Shown: positions 43,007 through 53,709, counted from the stretch's first letter. The stretch: DNA of 64,000 bases from Acinetobacter sp. WCHAc010034 (GCF_001696615.3 NZ_CP032279.1:186001-250000); one strand, 5' to 3'. Notes: generated from the letters alone by a model not told the origin. Numbers and translations are program-made.

Positions 43007-44590
43007 ATGACGCAGCAGGCATGTATTATTTCTCAGCTCAGTTTGGCGTTTCCAGACAGAGTACTATTCCAGCAGCTGCAGTTTGCATTGCCGCAGCAGC
43101 AAATTTCCGCCCTAATCGGCCGCAACGGGCAAGGCAAATCCATGCTGATACGGCTGCTGCATGGGCAGACATCTCCGGCTTTGCCTTGCGGCGGCAAAAT
43201 TTCATGGCAAATGCCCCATGCCTATTTAGCGCAGCTGCAGCGCTTGAATGCTGAAACCATTGCGGGCGCGCTTGGCGTCTTAGAACTGCACCAGGCCTTT
43301 GAACGCATAAATGCCGGCTGTGGCGGTTTTGCAGATTTTGACCGGGCGGAAAATCACTGGCACCTCCCTGCGCTTTGGCAAGCGCAATTAGCAGCTGCCG
43401 ATTTGCCGGCAGACTTGAATTTTCCAGTGCAGTTTTTAAGTGAAGGCCAGAAAACCAGGCTGGCGCTGTGCGCGCTATTTCTCCAGCCCGATCACTATTT
43501 GCTGCTGGATGAGCCAAGCAGCCACTTAGATGCCGGCTCACGGCAATGGCTGATTGCATGCTTAAAAGCGCATCCGGCAGGCGCGCTGATCATCAGCCAT
43601 GACCGGACGCTGCTGCATGAAGCGCAGCATATTTACGCCTTAAATGAACATGGCCTGCAGCACATTGCCGGCAATTATGACGATTATGCCCTGCACGCTG
43701 AACAGCAGCTCTCTGCGCTGGAACGCCGCGCCGATCAGCAAAAGCGCGAGCTGAAGCAGTTGAAAATCAAACAGCATGAATCCTTAATGAAAGCGCAAAA
43801 ACGCGAGCGCAGCGGAAAGCAGCTCCGCGCATCAAACTCGCAAGCGCCTATTCTGCTGGACTTTAAAAAGGAACAGGCTGGCCAGAGCCTTGGCGCCGTG
43901 CAAAAGCAGCAGCAGAAGCGCATCAGCAGCCTGCAAAGCGGATTAACCGCATCGCAGCTTCAAATGGAGCAGCTGAAAGCGCAGCAATTCCAGTTTCAGC
44001 ATCAGGCCGTCAAAACAGGTGAAATTCTGCGGGTCACTGAACTGCATTTGCCTTATGGCCAAGCTGCGCCGCTGCATTTTGCGCTGCAGGCCGGTGAAAA
44101 AATTCATTTGCAAGGCGCCAACGGCGCTGGAAAATCGGTTTTTCTGAACATGCTGCAGCAGCAGGCTGAATTGAAAAACCCCAATATTCACTTAGGCGCG
44201 CAGCTGCTGTATTTAGATCAGCACTTCAGCTTTCTTAATCCGGAGCTGACTGCGCTAGGCAATCTGCATGCGCTGAATCCAGCCCTGTCTGAAACTGAAT
44301 GGCGCAATCTGCTGGGCCAGCTGCGCATCCGCGGCGATAAGGCGCTGCATCCGCTATCCCGGCTGAGCGGCGGCGAAAAGCTGAAAATTGCGCTATTGGC
44401 GCTGAGCCACTGGCCGCAGAATATTGAATTGCTGCTCTTAGACGAACCGGAAAACCATTTGGATATTGAGTCGCGCGACCTGCTTGCCGCTGCCATCCGG
44501 CAATATCAAGGCGCTGTAATTTTAGTGTCGCATGATCCTGCATTTGCAGAAAGCTGCGGCATTGCTGAATCAATCCATTTAAGCAAATAA
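43007..44590 (+). CDS. ABC-F family ATPase
   Basis: A 527-residue soluble protein with two ABC domains and no membrane spans. The start at 43007 (MTQQACIISQLSLAFPDRV) has GAGG upstream. Domain 1: Walker A GRNGQGKSM, signature FLSEGQKTRLAL, Walker B LLLDEPSSHLD. A charged linker (residues 220-330) with many Lys, Gln and Arg follows. Domain 2: GANGAGKSV, RLSGGEKLKIAL, LLLLDEPENHLDIES. ABC-F proteins act on ribosomes; some protect against antibiotics, others tune translation. This short-linker form resembles Uup/YheS relatives only loosely, so the role is open. Confidence 0.88.
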   Translation: MTQQACIISQLSLAFPDRVLFQQLQFALPQQQISALIGRNGQGKSMLIRLLHGQTSPALPCGGKISWQMPHAYLAQLQRLNAETIAGALGVLELHQAFERINAGCGGFADFDRAENHWHLPALWQAQLAAADLPADLNFPVQFLSEGQKTRLALCALFLQPDHYLLLDEPSSHLDAGSRQWLIACLKAHPAGALIISHDRTLLHEAQHIYALNEHGLQHIAGNYDDYALHAEQQLSALERRADQQKRELKQLKIKQHESLMKAQKRERSGKQLRASNSQAPILLDFKKEQAGQSLGAVQKQQQKRISSLQSGLTASQLQMEQLKAQQFQFQHQAVKTGEILRVTELHLPYGQAAPLHFALQAGEKIHLQGANGAGKSVFLNMLQQQAELKNPNIHLGAQLLYLDQHFSFLNPELTALGNLHALNPALSETEWRNLLGQLRIRGDKALHPLSRLSGGEKLKIALLALSHWPQNIELLLLDEPENHLDIESRDLLAAAIRQYQGAVILVSHDPAFAESCGIAESIHLSK

Positions 44591-44630
44591 GCCAAATAGT
44601 CCGGGCCAATGCTTGCTGCTTTAAAAACGC

Positions 44631-44663
44631 AAATGCCAGCCAGCGCAGCGCTGGCTGGCATTT
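44631..44663. terminator. Near-perfect hairpin between convergent ABC-F and desaturase genes
   Basis: AAATGCCAGCCAGCGC and GCGCTGGCTGGCATTT are 16-base exact complements around a single A. T tracts are short on the plus side and GCGTTTTT on the minus side. Probably a bidirectional terminator. Confidence 0.75.
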
Positions 44664-44691
44664 GACGGCTCCCTGCGGCTTGCCTGCAGCT

Positions 44692-45846
44692 TTAAAATTT
44701 AAATTTGCGCAGCAGCTCTGCTGCCTTCGCCTCAGAAAGCTTTGCCTCCGCTTTCCAGTCATTCGGCAATGAGCACTTCGCTAAGCGCACCCAGACGCCG
44801 GCAAACTGCTTGATAAAGCTGGCTTCGTTGTAGCGGATGCCGTATTCCGCGCACAGCGCTTTAATTTTTGGCGCAGCTTCCGCATAACGGTTTGCAGGCA
44901 TGTCGGGAAATAAATGATGCTCAATTTGATGGCTTAAATTGCCGCTTAAAATATGCAGCCATGCGGTGCCGGAAAAGTTGCTTGAACCGCGGATTTGGCG
45001 CAAGTACCATTCTGCGCGGCTTTCATGCTCCGTATTGTCCATTTCAAAGGTTTCTGCATCTTCAGTGAAATGGCCGTTAAAGATCACGGCCGACGCCCAT
45101 AGGCTGCGGATCACATTCGCTGCGGCATTGCCGGCAAATACAGGAATGGCATTAGGCCCGGCGATGATTGGAAAAAACACATAGTCTTTCAGCACTTGGC
45201 GCTTCATTTTCATGCGAACTTTGGATGATTCCTTCCACACATCGCGCCAGCTCTTGGTTTTATAGGCGAAAATATCTTCCAGATGCAAATTCTGAATGCC
45301 GACATACCATTCAAACAGCAGCATCAGCTGCGCAGCCAAAGGAATATTGAATAAAAAGCGCGGCTCCCACGGCTGCGACTCACTGACGCGGATCAGGCCA
45401 TAGCCGACATCATGATCCATGCCGACAATATTGGTATAAGTATGGTGAATATAGTTATGGGTATATTTCCAGTCATCGCCCGTTGCGATGGTATCCCAGT
45501 CATAATTGGCGCCATTTAAGGCCGGGTCATTCAGCCAGTCAAACTGGCCGTGCATCACGTTATGGCCCAGTTCCATATTTTCCACAATTTTGGAAATGCC
45601 CAGCAGGCCTGTACCCAGCAGCCATGCTGGCGGCAGCCAGCCGGCAAACATCAGCAGGCCGCGTGAAGCAATTTCGCTATAGCGGACAAAATTGCGGATC
45701 TTATAAATATACTGCGCGTCTTTTTCATTCAGGCTGTGCATAATTTCACGGCGGACGGCTTCAATTCTGGCGCCCAGCTCTTCGAGCTGATCTGAGCTTA
45801 AATAATGCGCCTTGCTGTTTTCATTTAAATTAACGGGTTTATTCAT
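44692..45846 (-). CDS. Membrane fatty acid desaturase
   Basis: A 384-residue integral-membrane di-iron desaturase. The three histidine boxes are present: HNVMHGQFD, HNYIHHTYTN and HQIEHHLFPD, with hydrophobic spans between (LMFAGWLPPAWLLGTGLLGI, YVFFPIIAGPNAIPVF). The HQIEHH box is typical of acyl-lipid or acyl-CoA desaturases. It introduces a cis double bond into membrane acyl chains using electrons from a ferredoxin reductase. The gene follows that reductase (45867-46889) after 20 bases, so the two form an operon similar to the DesBC pair of Pseudomonas. Confidence 0.92.
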   Translation of the reverse strand: MNKPVNLNENSKAHYLSSDQLEELGARIEAVRREIMHSLNEKDAQYIYKIRNFVRYSEIASRGLLMFAGWLPPAWLLGTGLLGISKIVENMELGHNVMHGQFDWLNDPALNGANYDWDTIATGDDWKYTHNYIHHTYTNIVGMDHDVGYGLIRVSESQPWEPRFLFNIPLAAQLMLLFEWYVGIQNLHLEDIFAYKTKSWRDVWKESSKVRMKMKRQVLKDYVFFPIIAGPNAIPVFAGNAAANVIRSLWASAVIFNGHFTEDAETFEMDNTEHESRAEWYLRQIRGSSNFSGTAWLHILSGNLSHQIEHHLFPDMPANRYAEAAPKIKALCAEYGIRYNEASFIKQFAGVWVRLAKCSLPNDWKAEAKLSEAKAAELLRKFKF

Positions 45847-45866
45847 TTTTTTCTGCCCTGCATTTT

Positions 45867-46889
45867 TTATAGATTAATCACGACTGGACTGATGGCTTGA
45901 GAAATGCATAGTTTAATTTGCGCATTGTTCCGGCTGTCAATTTCACCTGTGAGCATATTTTTTACCGAACCCTGAACCTTGGTGCATGAGCAGCTATTGC
46001 AAATGCCCATGCGGCAGCCATGCGTGGGCTTTAATCCGGCCAGTTCAGCGCTTTCCAGCAAATTGCTTTTGGCTTGAAATTCCCGCTGCGCGCGCAGGAA
46101 TTTCACCGGCTGCGACGCAAGGCTTTCATCTGCAGGTATTTGAAAATACTCGGTATGCAGCTGCTCAGTTAAATCCAGCTGCGCATAGAGCTGCTGAACG
46201 CTCTGCATCATGGCTGAAGCGCCGCAGGCATAGCAGTCGCGGCTTTTAAAATCTGGAACCCGCTGTTCTAAGAGCGCGGCATCTGCATGCAGTTTTTGCT
46301 GCAGCGTATTGATTAAGTGAAACTTAAAATACGGGTGCTGTGCTGCCAAAGCTTGAATTTCAGCGGCGTAGGCACCGTCCCGCGTGAAATAAATCAGGTC
46401 AATCGGCTTCTGGCTTTGGCGCAGGTGCGCCGCCAATAAGGCGTAAATTGCCGTAATGCCGCTGCCGGAAGCCAACAGCAGCCTGGCCTTAGCCAATGGC
46501 TTCAGGACAAATTCGCCCTGCGGCTGGGAAATTTCCACCACAGCGCCCGGCCTCAAGGCTGTTAAGGCATTTGATACCGCGCCCTGCTTCTTTACAGCAA
46601 CCGCAATTTGCCCCTGATCTGAAATATCAACAATTGAATAGCTGCGCTGATGGCGCACGCCGCCAATAAGCGCGGTCAGCAAAATGCTTTGCCCTGCCTG
46701 ATAATCCTGAACTTTAAAATTTTGATTGGGGCGCAGCTGCAGCTGAATAAAGTCAGAGCTTAATGCTTGAACATCGATAATTTCAGCTTTAATTCTTTTC
46801 CATGCCCAAATTGAGTCAAATTTTTCAGCAATGAAATCAATAAAATCTTCGCGGATCCACTCCGGCTTATATTCTGTATTGCTCTGCAT
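45867..46889 (-). CDS. Ferredoxin reductase with C-terminal 2Fe-2S domain (desaturase electron donor)
   Basis: A 340-residue three-part protein. An FAD domain (DYQAGQSILLTALIGGVRHQ, RSYSIVD), an NAD domain (LLLASGSGITAIYALLAAHL, YACGASAMMQSV) and a plant-type ferredoxin domain with CRMGICNSCSCTKV plus a fourth cysteine near the end (KLCISQ). It passes electrons from NAD(P)H to the desaturase encoded next. The ATG lies just after a candidate operator region. The pairing with a desaturase is strong evidence for the role. Confidence 0.92.
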   Translation of the reverse strand: MQSNTEYKPEWIREDFIDFIAEKFDSIWAWKRIKAEIIDVQALSSDFIQLQLRPNQNFKVQDYQAGQSILLTALIGGVRHQRSYSIVDISDQGQIAVAVKKQGAVSNALTALRPGAVVEISQPQGEFVLKPLAKARLLLASGSGITAIYALLAAHLRQSQKPIDLIYFTRDGAYAAEIQALAAQHPYFKFHLINTLQQKLHADAALLEQRVPDFKSRDCYACGASAMMQSVQQLYAQLDLTEQLHTEYFQIPADESLASQPVKFLRAQREFQAKSNLLESAELAGLKPTHGCRMGICNSCSCTKVQGSVKNMLTGEIDSRNNAQIKLCISQAISPVVINL

Positions 46890-47203
46890 GCGGCCCTCTC
46901 AAAAAAATCTGTAGATAATATACAAGTGTTTTTTATTGTGATGCCAAGATAGTGCGCGGCCCATTTTGAAGCTATGTCAATACGGGACATAATTCGTCTT
47001 TTCTGAATTTTTAGCATTTTCTGTCAGACAAAATGTCATGTTTGGCCAATATGCTGATCTGCGGAGTGACGCTTTATGCAGAAGAAAATCTGCCATGCAT
47101 CTTGCGCTTCATCGTTCAGGATGCTGCCTAAAACAGTCAGGCATTAAAAAACCAAGCCGGAGCCTGGTTTCTATTCACCTCAATTTTTCCAGCAGGTTTT
47201 CAA
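46890..47203. other. Intergenic region with a candidate operator
   Basis: 314 bases upstream of the reductase-desaturase operon. The dyad TATGTC and GACATA (46973-46991, 7-base spacer) may bind a regulator of the desaturase operon. The right part ends with the terminator of the dehydrogenase gene. No small gene supported. Confidence 0.4.
47146..47170 (-). terminator. Terminator of the alcohol dehydrogenase gene
   Basis: On the minus strand AACCAGGC and GCTTGGTT pair with one mismatch and are followed by TTTT. Confidence 0.7.
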
Positions 47204-48340
<1,137 letters not shown>

Positions 48341-48409
48341 CTAGGTGAGCAGTTAACAGATGATCTACAGTAACCTCTTTTTATTGCATGATTCAACCTT
48401 TAACATGAT

Positions 48410-48448
48410 GATATTATGGCCATATCATTTTTGGATGGCCATAATATC
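48410..48448. promoter_or_regulatory. 14-bp perfect inverted repeat at the phospholipase-D gene start
   Basis: GATATTATGGCCAT and ATGGCCATAATATC flank an 11-base loop. It ends 3 bases before the chosen ATG (48452), where the ribosome site should be. It could be an operator, or an mRNA hairpin that hides initiation. Confidence 0.65.
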
Positions 48449-48451
48449 AAT

Positions 48452-50005
48452 ATGCAGATCCGCTTACCGATTCAAGCTGTTTCATTTGCCTTAATGTTAT
48501 TGCCGCTCACGGGGTGCAGTTTGCCTATGAATGAATCTAAACCGGAATCTCCCGCTCAAATCCATGCCGGGCACTGGCTGAATGGAAACAGCGCGGAAAC
48601 GCAGCTGGCGCAGGGCCTGACCGCCTATTTGGCGCTGGATGACGCCTTTATGAGCATTGCCTCACGCGTGCATCTGATCCGCAATGCGCAGCGCAGCATA
48701 GACCTGCAGTATTACATCTGGAAAGACGATTATATTGGCCACATGATGCTGCAGGAGCTTTTAAAGGCTGCTGACCGCGGGGTAAAAGTCCGCCTGCTGA
48801 TTGATGATCAAAACGGCACGCAGCTGGACAGCGTGCTGAAGCCTTTGGCCGCGCATCCCAATTTTGAAATCAAGCTGTTTAATCCATATAAATTCCGCAA
48901 GCTGCGCGCGATTGATTACGCATTCCGCTTTAAGCGCATCAATCACCGCATGCATAACAAGCTGATTATTGCCGACGGCGCAATTGCGGTGACGGGCGGG
49001 CGCAACATCAGCCGTGAATATTTTGATGCCAGCGACAGTTTCCAGTTCACCGACTTGGATATTTTATTCTACGGTACGGCGGTTCAGCAGGCCAATGCGG
49101 TCTTCATCGACTTTTGGAATGACGATTTAAGCTATGCGGTCCCGCAGCTGCTGGGCGCAGGCGCCAAGCCGGATTTGGACAGCCTGCGCAAAGCATACGC
49201 GCTGGATGCCATTCAAAAGAATAAGGTCGAAAACAAAATTGAATTTGCGCAGCAGCAGCTGGACGCCAGCTTAAAGCACCGCGCCTTTAACTGGGCGCCG
49301 GCGCATTTTGTGGCCGACAGCCCGGATAAAATCCGCGGCCAAGCCAGCGGTCAGCAGCTGATTTACAACCAAATGCTGCGGATTATGGGCGAACCGAAAC
49401 AGCATATAGAGCTGGTTTCCGCCTACTTTGTGCCGACACGGCGCGGCACGGACTATCTTGCAAGCTTGGCGCAGAACAAGATTAAGGTGCGGGTGCTGAC
49501 CAACTCTTTCGCCGCCAATGATGTGGCCGTGGTGCATGCATTTTATAAAAAGTACCGGCATGACTTGCTGAAAAATGGCGTGCAGCTGTATGAGTTCAAG
49601 CCTTATATAGAGCGCAAAAAACGCACATGGTATGAAGTGATGACCGGCAATGTCATCCCGGCAAAAGGCAAAAGCGCGTCCAGCCTGCATGCCAAATTTT
49701 TTGATATTGACGGCATGGTGTTTATCGGCTCATTCAACTTTGACCCGCGCTCGGCCAGCCTCAATTCAGAAGTCGGCTTGGTGGTTGAATCTGAACAGCT
49801 GCAGAATGACATTTCTCAAGCCTTAAACCAGTATCTGCCGCAGATTGCCTATCAGCTGAAGCTGAATGAACGCAATGAAATTATCTGGCTGGATCATCAG
49901 CAGGACGGCTCCGTTAAAGAGCACAAAACCGACCCGGACACCACAGGTTTTCAGCGCTTCGCCATGAAGGCGGTGTCCTACCTGCCGGTTGAATGGATGA
50001 TGTAA
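48452..50005 (+). CDS. Phospholipase D-family lipoprotein (cardiolipin synthase-like)
   Basis: A 517-residue protein from ATG 48452: MQIRLPIQAVSFALMLLPLT then GC, a lipoprotein signal. An ATG at 48416 would add 12 residues and hide the signal. Two HKD motifs are present: HNKLIIAD (in HRMHNKLIIADGAIAVTGGR) and HAKFFDID (LHAKFFDIDGMVFIGSFNFD). Such envelope proteins transfer phosphatidyl groups, as in ClsC, or cut phospholipids. Acinetobacter has several PLD-type proteins linked to virulence. Neither start has a good ribosome site; see the inverted repeat at 48410-48448. Confidence 0.86.
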   Translation: MQIRLPIQAVSFALMLLPLTGCSLPMNESKPESPAQIHAGHWLNGNSAETQLAQGLTAYLALDDAFMSIASRVHLIRNAQRSIDLQYYIWKDDYIGHMMLQELLKAADRGVKVRLLIDDQNGTQLDSVLKPLAAHPNFEIKLFNPYKFRKLRAIDYAFRFKRINHRMHNKLIIADGAIAVTGGRNISREYFDASDSFQFTDLDILFYGTAVQQANAVFIDFWNDDLSYAVPQLLGAGAKPDLDSLRKAYALDAIQKNKVENKIEFAQQQLDASLKHRAFNWAPAHFVADSPDKIRGQASGQQLIYNQMLRIMGEPKQHIELVSAYFVPTRRGTDYLASLAQNKIKVRVLTNSFAANDVAVVHAFYKKYRHDLLKNGVQLYEFKPYIERKKRTWYEVMTGNVIPAKGKSASSLHAKFFDIDGMVFIGSFNFDPRSASLNSEVGLVVESEQLQNDISQALNQYLPQIAYQLKLNERNEIIWLDHQQDGSVKEHKTDPDTTGFQRFAMKAVSYLPVEWMM

Positions 50006-50009
50006 TGAC

Positions 50010-50648
50010 TCAGCCATTACATTTAAATACGCACAAGCCGTTAATTTCCATAAGCGCAGCTACCTCTTTAAACCCCGCCTGCCGCAGCGCCTGCAGATGC
50101 TCATCTGCAGACATATACAGTTCATTATTCTGCATGGCCTGCGGCGCATAAAGATGGTCGCAAACCCAGTATGCAGCCCCGCTTTTCAGCAGCCGCCTCA
50201 CTGCCTGATGAAATGCAGCCGCATGCCGCTTATGCCGCAGCTCATGCAGCGCCTGATGAATGATGACCGCATCATAGCCATCCATCCCGCCTTCCGCGGC
50301 TAAGCTTTTTTCCCACCCCGCCTGCTTAAAGTCGCCCAGCACAAACCGGCTTCTTTCCAGCGCAGAAGAAATCAACTTACTTTTTGCAAGCGCATGTATG
50401 GCCGCTGAAAAATCAAATGCGGTATAGTGAATATCCGGACAGTTTTGCAGCAAATGCCTGGCCAGATCACCCGGCCCGGCGCCTAATTCCAAAACCTGCC
50501 CATGCGGCGCATGCTGCTGGATTTCGGCGACATAAAAGCTGAAAATCTCCGCGCGCCAAGGGCGCTTTAAGTTCGCCTCATTGGCCCACTGTTGCGCATC
50601 GGCCGGATTTTTCAAGTCTATAGGGCTGATGATGTCCTGCGGTTGCAT
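50010..50648 (-). CDS. SAM-dependent methyltransferase, class I
   Basis: A 212-residue enzyme with motif I VLELGAGPGDLARHLLQ, the acidic residue after strand 2 in YTAFDFSAAIHALAK and motif IV DAVIIHQALHELRHK. The rest is a Rossmann-like fold ending VCVFKCNG-like. The substrate is unknown; HQALHELRHK and an open cap region suggest a small molecule. It converges with the phospholipase-D gene with 4 bases between stops and no clear terminator. Confidence 0.8.
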   Translation of the reverse strand: MQPQDIISPIDLKNPADAQQWANEANLKRPWRAEIFSFYVAEIQQHAPHGQVLELGAGPGDLARHLLQNCPDIHYTAFDFSAAIHALAKSKLISSALERSRFVLGDFKQAGWEKSLAAEGGMDGYDAVIIHQALHELRHKRHAAAFHQAVRRLLKSGAAYWVCDHLYAPQAMQNNELYMSADEHLQALRQAGFKEVAALMEINGLCVFKCNG

Positions 50649-50792
50649 AGTGGCCTTCTTATTGAGTTTTGAATATCATTTATACATAAAAAAGATCAGC
50701 GGGTGCAAAGGTTTTACAGCATTGGCGCATTGCTTTAAAATCACGCGCTTAGCGTTTCTTCCTTTATTTTTCTATTTTGCGATCTCCCTCCA

Positions 50793-51230
50793 ATGCAGTT
50801 TTTTGATTTAAGCCGCCAGTTCAATTTAAGCGATATTCTAACTTCGCATAAGACTTTAAAAGAGTTAGGCGGCATGCAGTGGACGCTTTCCAAAGTGCGT
50901 GTAGAGCATGACTGCCTTTCCGGCAGCGATATTTTAGAAGGCCAGGCGGTATTGAAATCCAGCCAGAATATTCAAATTGAGCTGGAATGGCTCATTCAGG
51001 ATACCGGCTTTGAACTGCAGGTCCTGTTCAAAGGCATTGAAACCGCAGCCTGTGACGAAACGCTGGTATTGGTGAAAGGCGCGCAGCTGGTGGATGCTGC
51101 CCAGCAGAAACTGTCCGCTCAGGCGCTGAGCTTATGGATTGACGGCACGCTGCTGCCGATGCTGCCGAATATCCGCAAAGAAATTAAAGCCCGGCTGAAC
51201 CTTTGGGACTATGCGGAATATGACGGCTGA
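50793..51230 (+). CDS. Conserved-looking protein of unknown function
   Basis: A 145-residue soluble protein: MQFFDLSRQFNLSDILTSHK, LGGMQWTLSKVRVEHDCLSG, ILEGQAVLKSSQNIQIELEW and ALSLWIDGTLLPMLPNIRKE. No signal peptide, membrane span or known motif. Alternating polar/hydrophobic strands suggest a beta-rich fold. The codon use is like that of the core genes. Position between a methyltransferase and a MocR gene gives no clue. Confidence 0.65.
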   Translation: MQFFDLSRQFNLSDILTSHKTLKELGGMQWTLSKVRVEHDCLSGSDILEGQAVLKSSQNIQIELEWLIQDTGFELQVLFKGIETAACDETLVLVKGAQLVDAAQQKLSAQALSLWIDGTLLPMLPNIRKEIKARLNLWDYAEYDG

Positions 51231-51250
51231 CAGATTAAGCCTGCATCAGG

Positions 51251-52654
51251 CTAACTCAATGCCGGCGACGCCCGCTGCGCTTCCCGCAATGCTTCGGCCA
51301 GCACATCAAAGACGGTTTTATCAATGCATTGCGCCACATTAAAGCGCATGTACTGCCCTGCATTCCGGGCTGAGCTGAAGGAATTGCCCGGCGCCAGAAT
51401 AACGCCCTTGTGCAGGCACAGCTGCGAAAGTTTTGGCGCTTCAATATTTTCCGGCAATTTGCACCACAGGAACATTCCCGCCTTAGGCAGAACCACGGGC
51501 TGAATATTCAAAGCTTCCAGCTTTTTTACGGCATCATTCATGGCTTTCTGCAGCTGTTTTTTCAGCCATTCAATATGCTTTAAATAGCTGCTGTCCATCA
51601 GCGCCTGATAGATAATTTCCGCGTTCAGGCTGCTGCTGTTGAAATGCGTCGCAATTTTCAGGTCAATCAGCTGATCAATCATCTCCTCATGCGCAGCGAT
51701 AAAGCCGCAGCGGATGGCGGCCGACAGCGTTTTGGTAAAACTGCCGATTTGAATGACCCGCTGCGGGCCCATCAAGGTGAGATAGCGCGGCGCCGGCAGG
51801 TATTCAAAATCGCTGAATATTTCATCTTCAATAATGTATAAGCCCGCCTGTTCAGCCAGCTTGGCAATTTGATAAGCCGTTTGCAGCGAAAGGCTGGCGC
51901 CGGTTGGGTTGTGTATGCCCGAATTGGTTAAATACAGTTTGGGCCGATGCTGCAGCGCTTCCCTAAAGCATGCCGCATCGGGGCCATTTTTAGTAAAAGG
52001 CACGGCAATGGAGTTCAAGCCGTGGGCTTTAATCAGCGCCTTGAAGTTAAAATAGCACGGGTCATCAATTAAGATGATATCACCCGGCTTTAATAAATGC
52101 CTGAAAATCAAATCAATAGACTGCGTTGCCGAGTCAGTGATTAAAATCTGCTGCAGATTTAAAGCAGCATCATAGATTTCCCTGCGCCGCGCAATATAGC
52201 GCCGTAAAGGCACATGCCCATGCGGAATGGAATAGTCCAGCAGAAGGCTGCTGTCAGATTTTGCTGCCAGTTTCAGCGCTTTGCGGATTGCCTGTTCCGG
52301 CATCCATTCTTTGGGCAGCCAGCCGCAGCCCGGCTTCAGCGTTTCATCTGAGGCTTCCAGTGACTGTCTGGAAATCCAGAGCGGATCGATCTCTCTTTTA
52401 TAGGCAATTTCACGCTCCGCCAGCAGCGCGGACGCGGTAGATGGGCGGCAGACAAAGTAGCCTGCGCCGATTCTGGATTCCAGAATGCCCGCCGAAACTA
52501 AGCGCGCATAGGCTTCAACCACGGTGGAAACTGAACAGCCCAGCTGCTGCGCATTTTGGCGCACTGAAGGCACGCGCGTGCCCGCAATAAAGGTCTTCTG
52601 CTCGATTTGCGCTTTAACCTGCTGCATCACCCATTCAATTTTAGTTTTCGGCAT
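51251..52654 (-). CDS. MocR-type (GntR/aminotransferase fusion) regulator
   Basis: A 467-residue fusion. Residues 1-75 are a GntR winged helix (QKTFIAGTRVPSVRQNAQQL, GCSVSTVVEAYARLVSAG, ESRIGAGYFVCRP). The rest is a class I aminotransferase fold with PDAACF and SGIHNPTGASLSLQTAYQIA, and the PLP lysine in GSFTKTLSAAIRCGFIA. MocR proteins usually use PLP as a sensor and control a neighbouring gene. The EamA transporter at 52846 is divergent and a likely target, a pairing seen often. Confidence 0.9.
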   Translation of the reverse strand: MPKTKIEWVMQQVKAQIEQKTFIAGTRVPSVRQNAQQLGCSVSTVVEAYARLVSAGILESRIGAGYFVCRPSTASALLAEREIAYKREIDPLWISRQSLEASDETLKPGCGWLPKEWMPEQAIRKALKLAAKSDSSLLLDYSIPHGHVPLRRYIARRREIYDAALNLQQILITDSATQSIDLIFRHLLKPGDIILIDDPCYFNFKALIKAHGLNSIAVPFTKNGPDAACFREALQHRPKLYLTNSGIHNPTGASLSLQTAYQIAKLAEQAGLYIIEDEIFSDFEYLPAPRYLTLMGPQRVIQIGSFTKTLSAAIRCGFIAAHEEMIDQLIDLKIATHFNSSSLNAEIIYQALMDSSYLKHIEWLKKQLQKAMNDAVKKLEALNIQPVVLPKAGMFLWCKLPENIEAPKLSQLCLHKGVILAPGNSFSSARNAGQYMRFNVAQCIDKTVFDVLAEALREAQRASPALS

Positions 52655-52845
52655 AAATCACACTGGCTTCTAACCGCCCCGCTTTTTTAAGGGATTCAAC
52701 TTTTTCAGCTTATTAACTCAGCCCTGAAAAAGCAAATTGTATTGGCATTTAATGCATAACAGTTCTTTTGAATTGTACCGGCCTGTATCTGTTTTATTCT
52801 TTCCACTGCGCTTAAATTTTTATGCATTGATCATAGGAATTCAAC

Positions 52846-53709
52846 ATGAACCGCATAAATACAGGCTGGCTTAACGGCTTGATCGGCGTGGCTATTTTTG
52901 CCGGCTCTATGCCTGCAACGCGTTTGGCTGTACAGGGCTTCAGCCCTGTGTTTTTAACCGGCGCCCGCGCATCCATCGCGGCTGTTTTAGGGCTGATGCT
53001 TCTGATGCTGCTCAAGCAGCCGCGTCCGGCGCGCAGCCAGATCAGGCCGCTGATTATTGTGGCTTTGGGTGTAGTCGCAGGCTTTCCGCTGTTCAGCGCG
53101 CTGGCGCTGCAAAGCATTACTTCCGCGCGCTCGCTGATATTTGTGGCTTTGCTTCCTTTAGCGACAGCTGTCTTTGCGGTTTTGCGCGCCAAGGAGCTGC
53201 CCAGCCCGAAGTTCTGGCTGTTTTCGCTGATGGGCAGCGGTTTTGTGGTGTTTTTCATGCTGAATCAGTCAGATACTCAAGGCATTTCCAGCGGTGACGC
53301 CTATATGATTGCCGCCGTAATCGCCTGCGGATTAGGCTATGCCGAAGGCGCGGTGCTTTCCCGCAGTTTAGGCGGCTGGCAAGTGATCTGCTGGGCGCTG
53401 ATCATTGCCTTGCCATTTATGTTGATATTAAACTGCATCTATTGGCCTGCGCAGCTGGACAGCATTCCATCGGCTGCATATTTAGGCCTGTTCTATGTAT
53501 CGGTGTTCAGCATGCTGATTGGCTTCTTTTTCTGGTACAAAGGCCTGGCTTTAGGCGGCATTGCCCGAATTGGCCAAATTCAGCTGATTCAGCCATTTTT
53601 AGGCCTGATATTTTCCGCTATGCTGCTCAGTGAGCGCATCAGCCTGAGCATGATTCTGGTTTCTCTGGCTGTAGCCTGCTGCGTGGCTATGGCCAAAAAA
53701 TACGCTTAG
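52846..53709 (+). CDS. EamA/DMT-family transporter
   Basis: A 287-residue protein with ten membrane spans in two EamA repeats (residues 10-135 and 150-285). Signatures: FAGSMPATRLAVQGFSPVFL, LTGARASIAAVLGLMLLML, and in the second repeat FWYKGLALGGIARIGQIQLI then QPFLGLIFSAMLLSERISLS. Such proteins export amino acids or metabolites. It faces the MocR gene and is probably regulated by it. Confidence 0.88.
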   Translation: MNRINTGWLNGLIGVAIFAGSMPATRLAVQGFSPVFLTGARASIAAVLGLMLLMLLKQPRPARSQIRPLIIVALGVVAGFPLFSALALQSITSARSLIFVALLPLATAVFAVLRAKELPSPKFWLFSLMGSGFVVFFMLNQSDTQGISSGDAYMIAAVIACGLGYAEGAVLSRSLGGWQVICWALIIALPFMLILNCIYWPAQLDSIPSAAYLGLFYVSVFSMLIGFFFWYKGLALGGIARIGQIQLIQPFLGLIFSAMLLSERISLSMILVSLAVACCVAMAKKYA

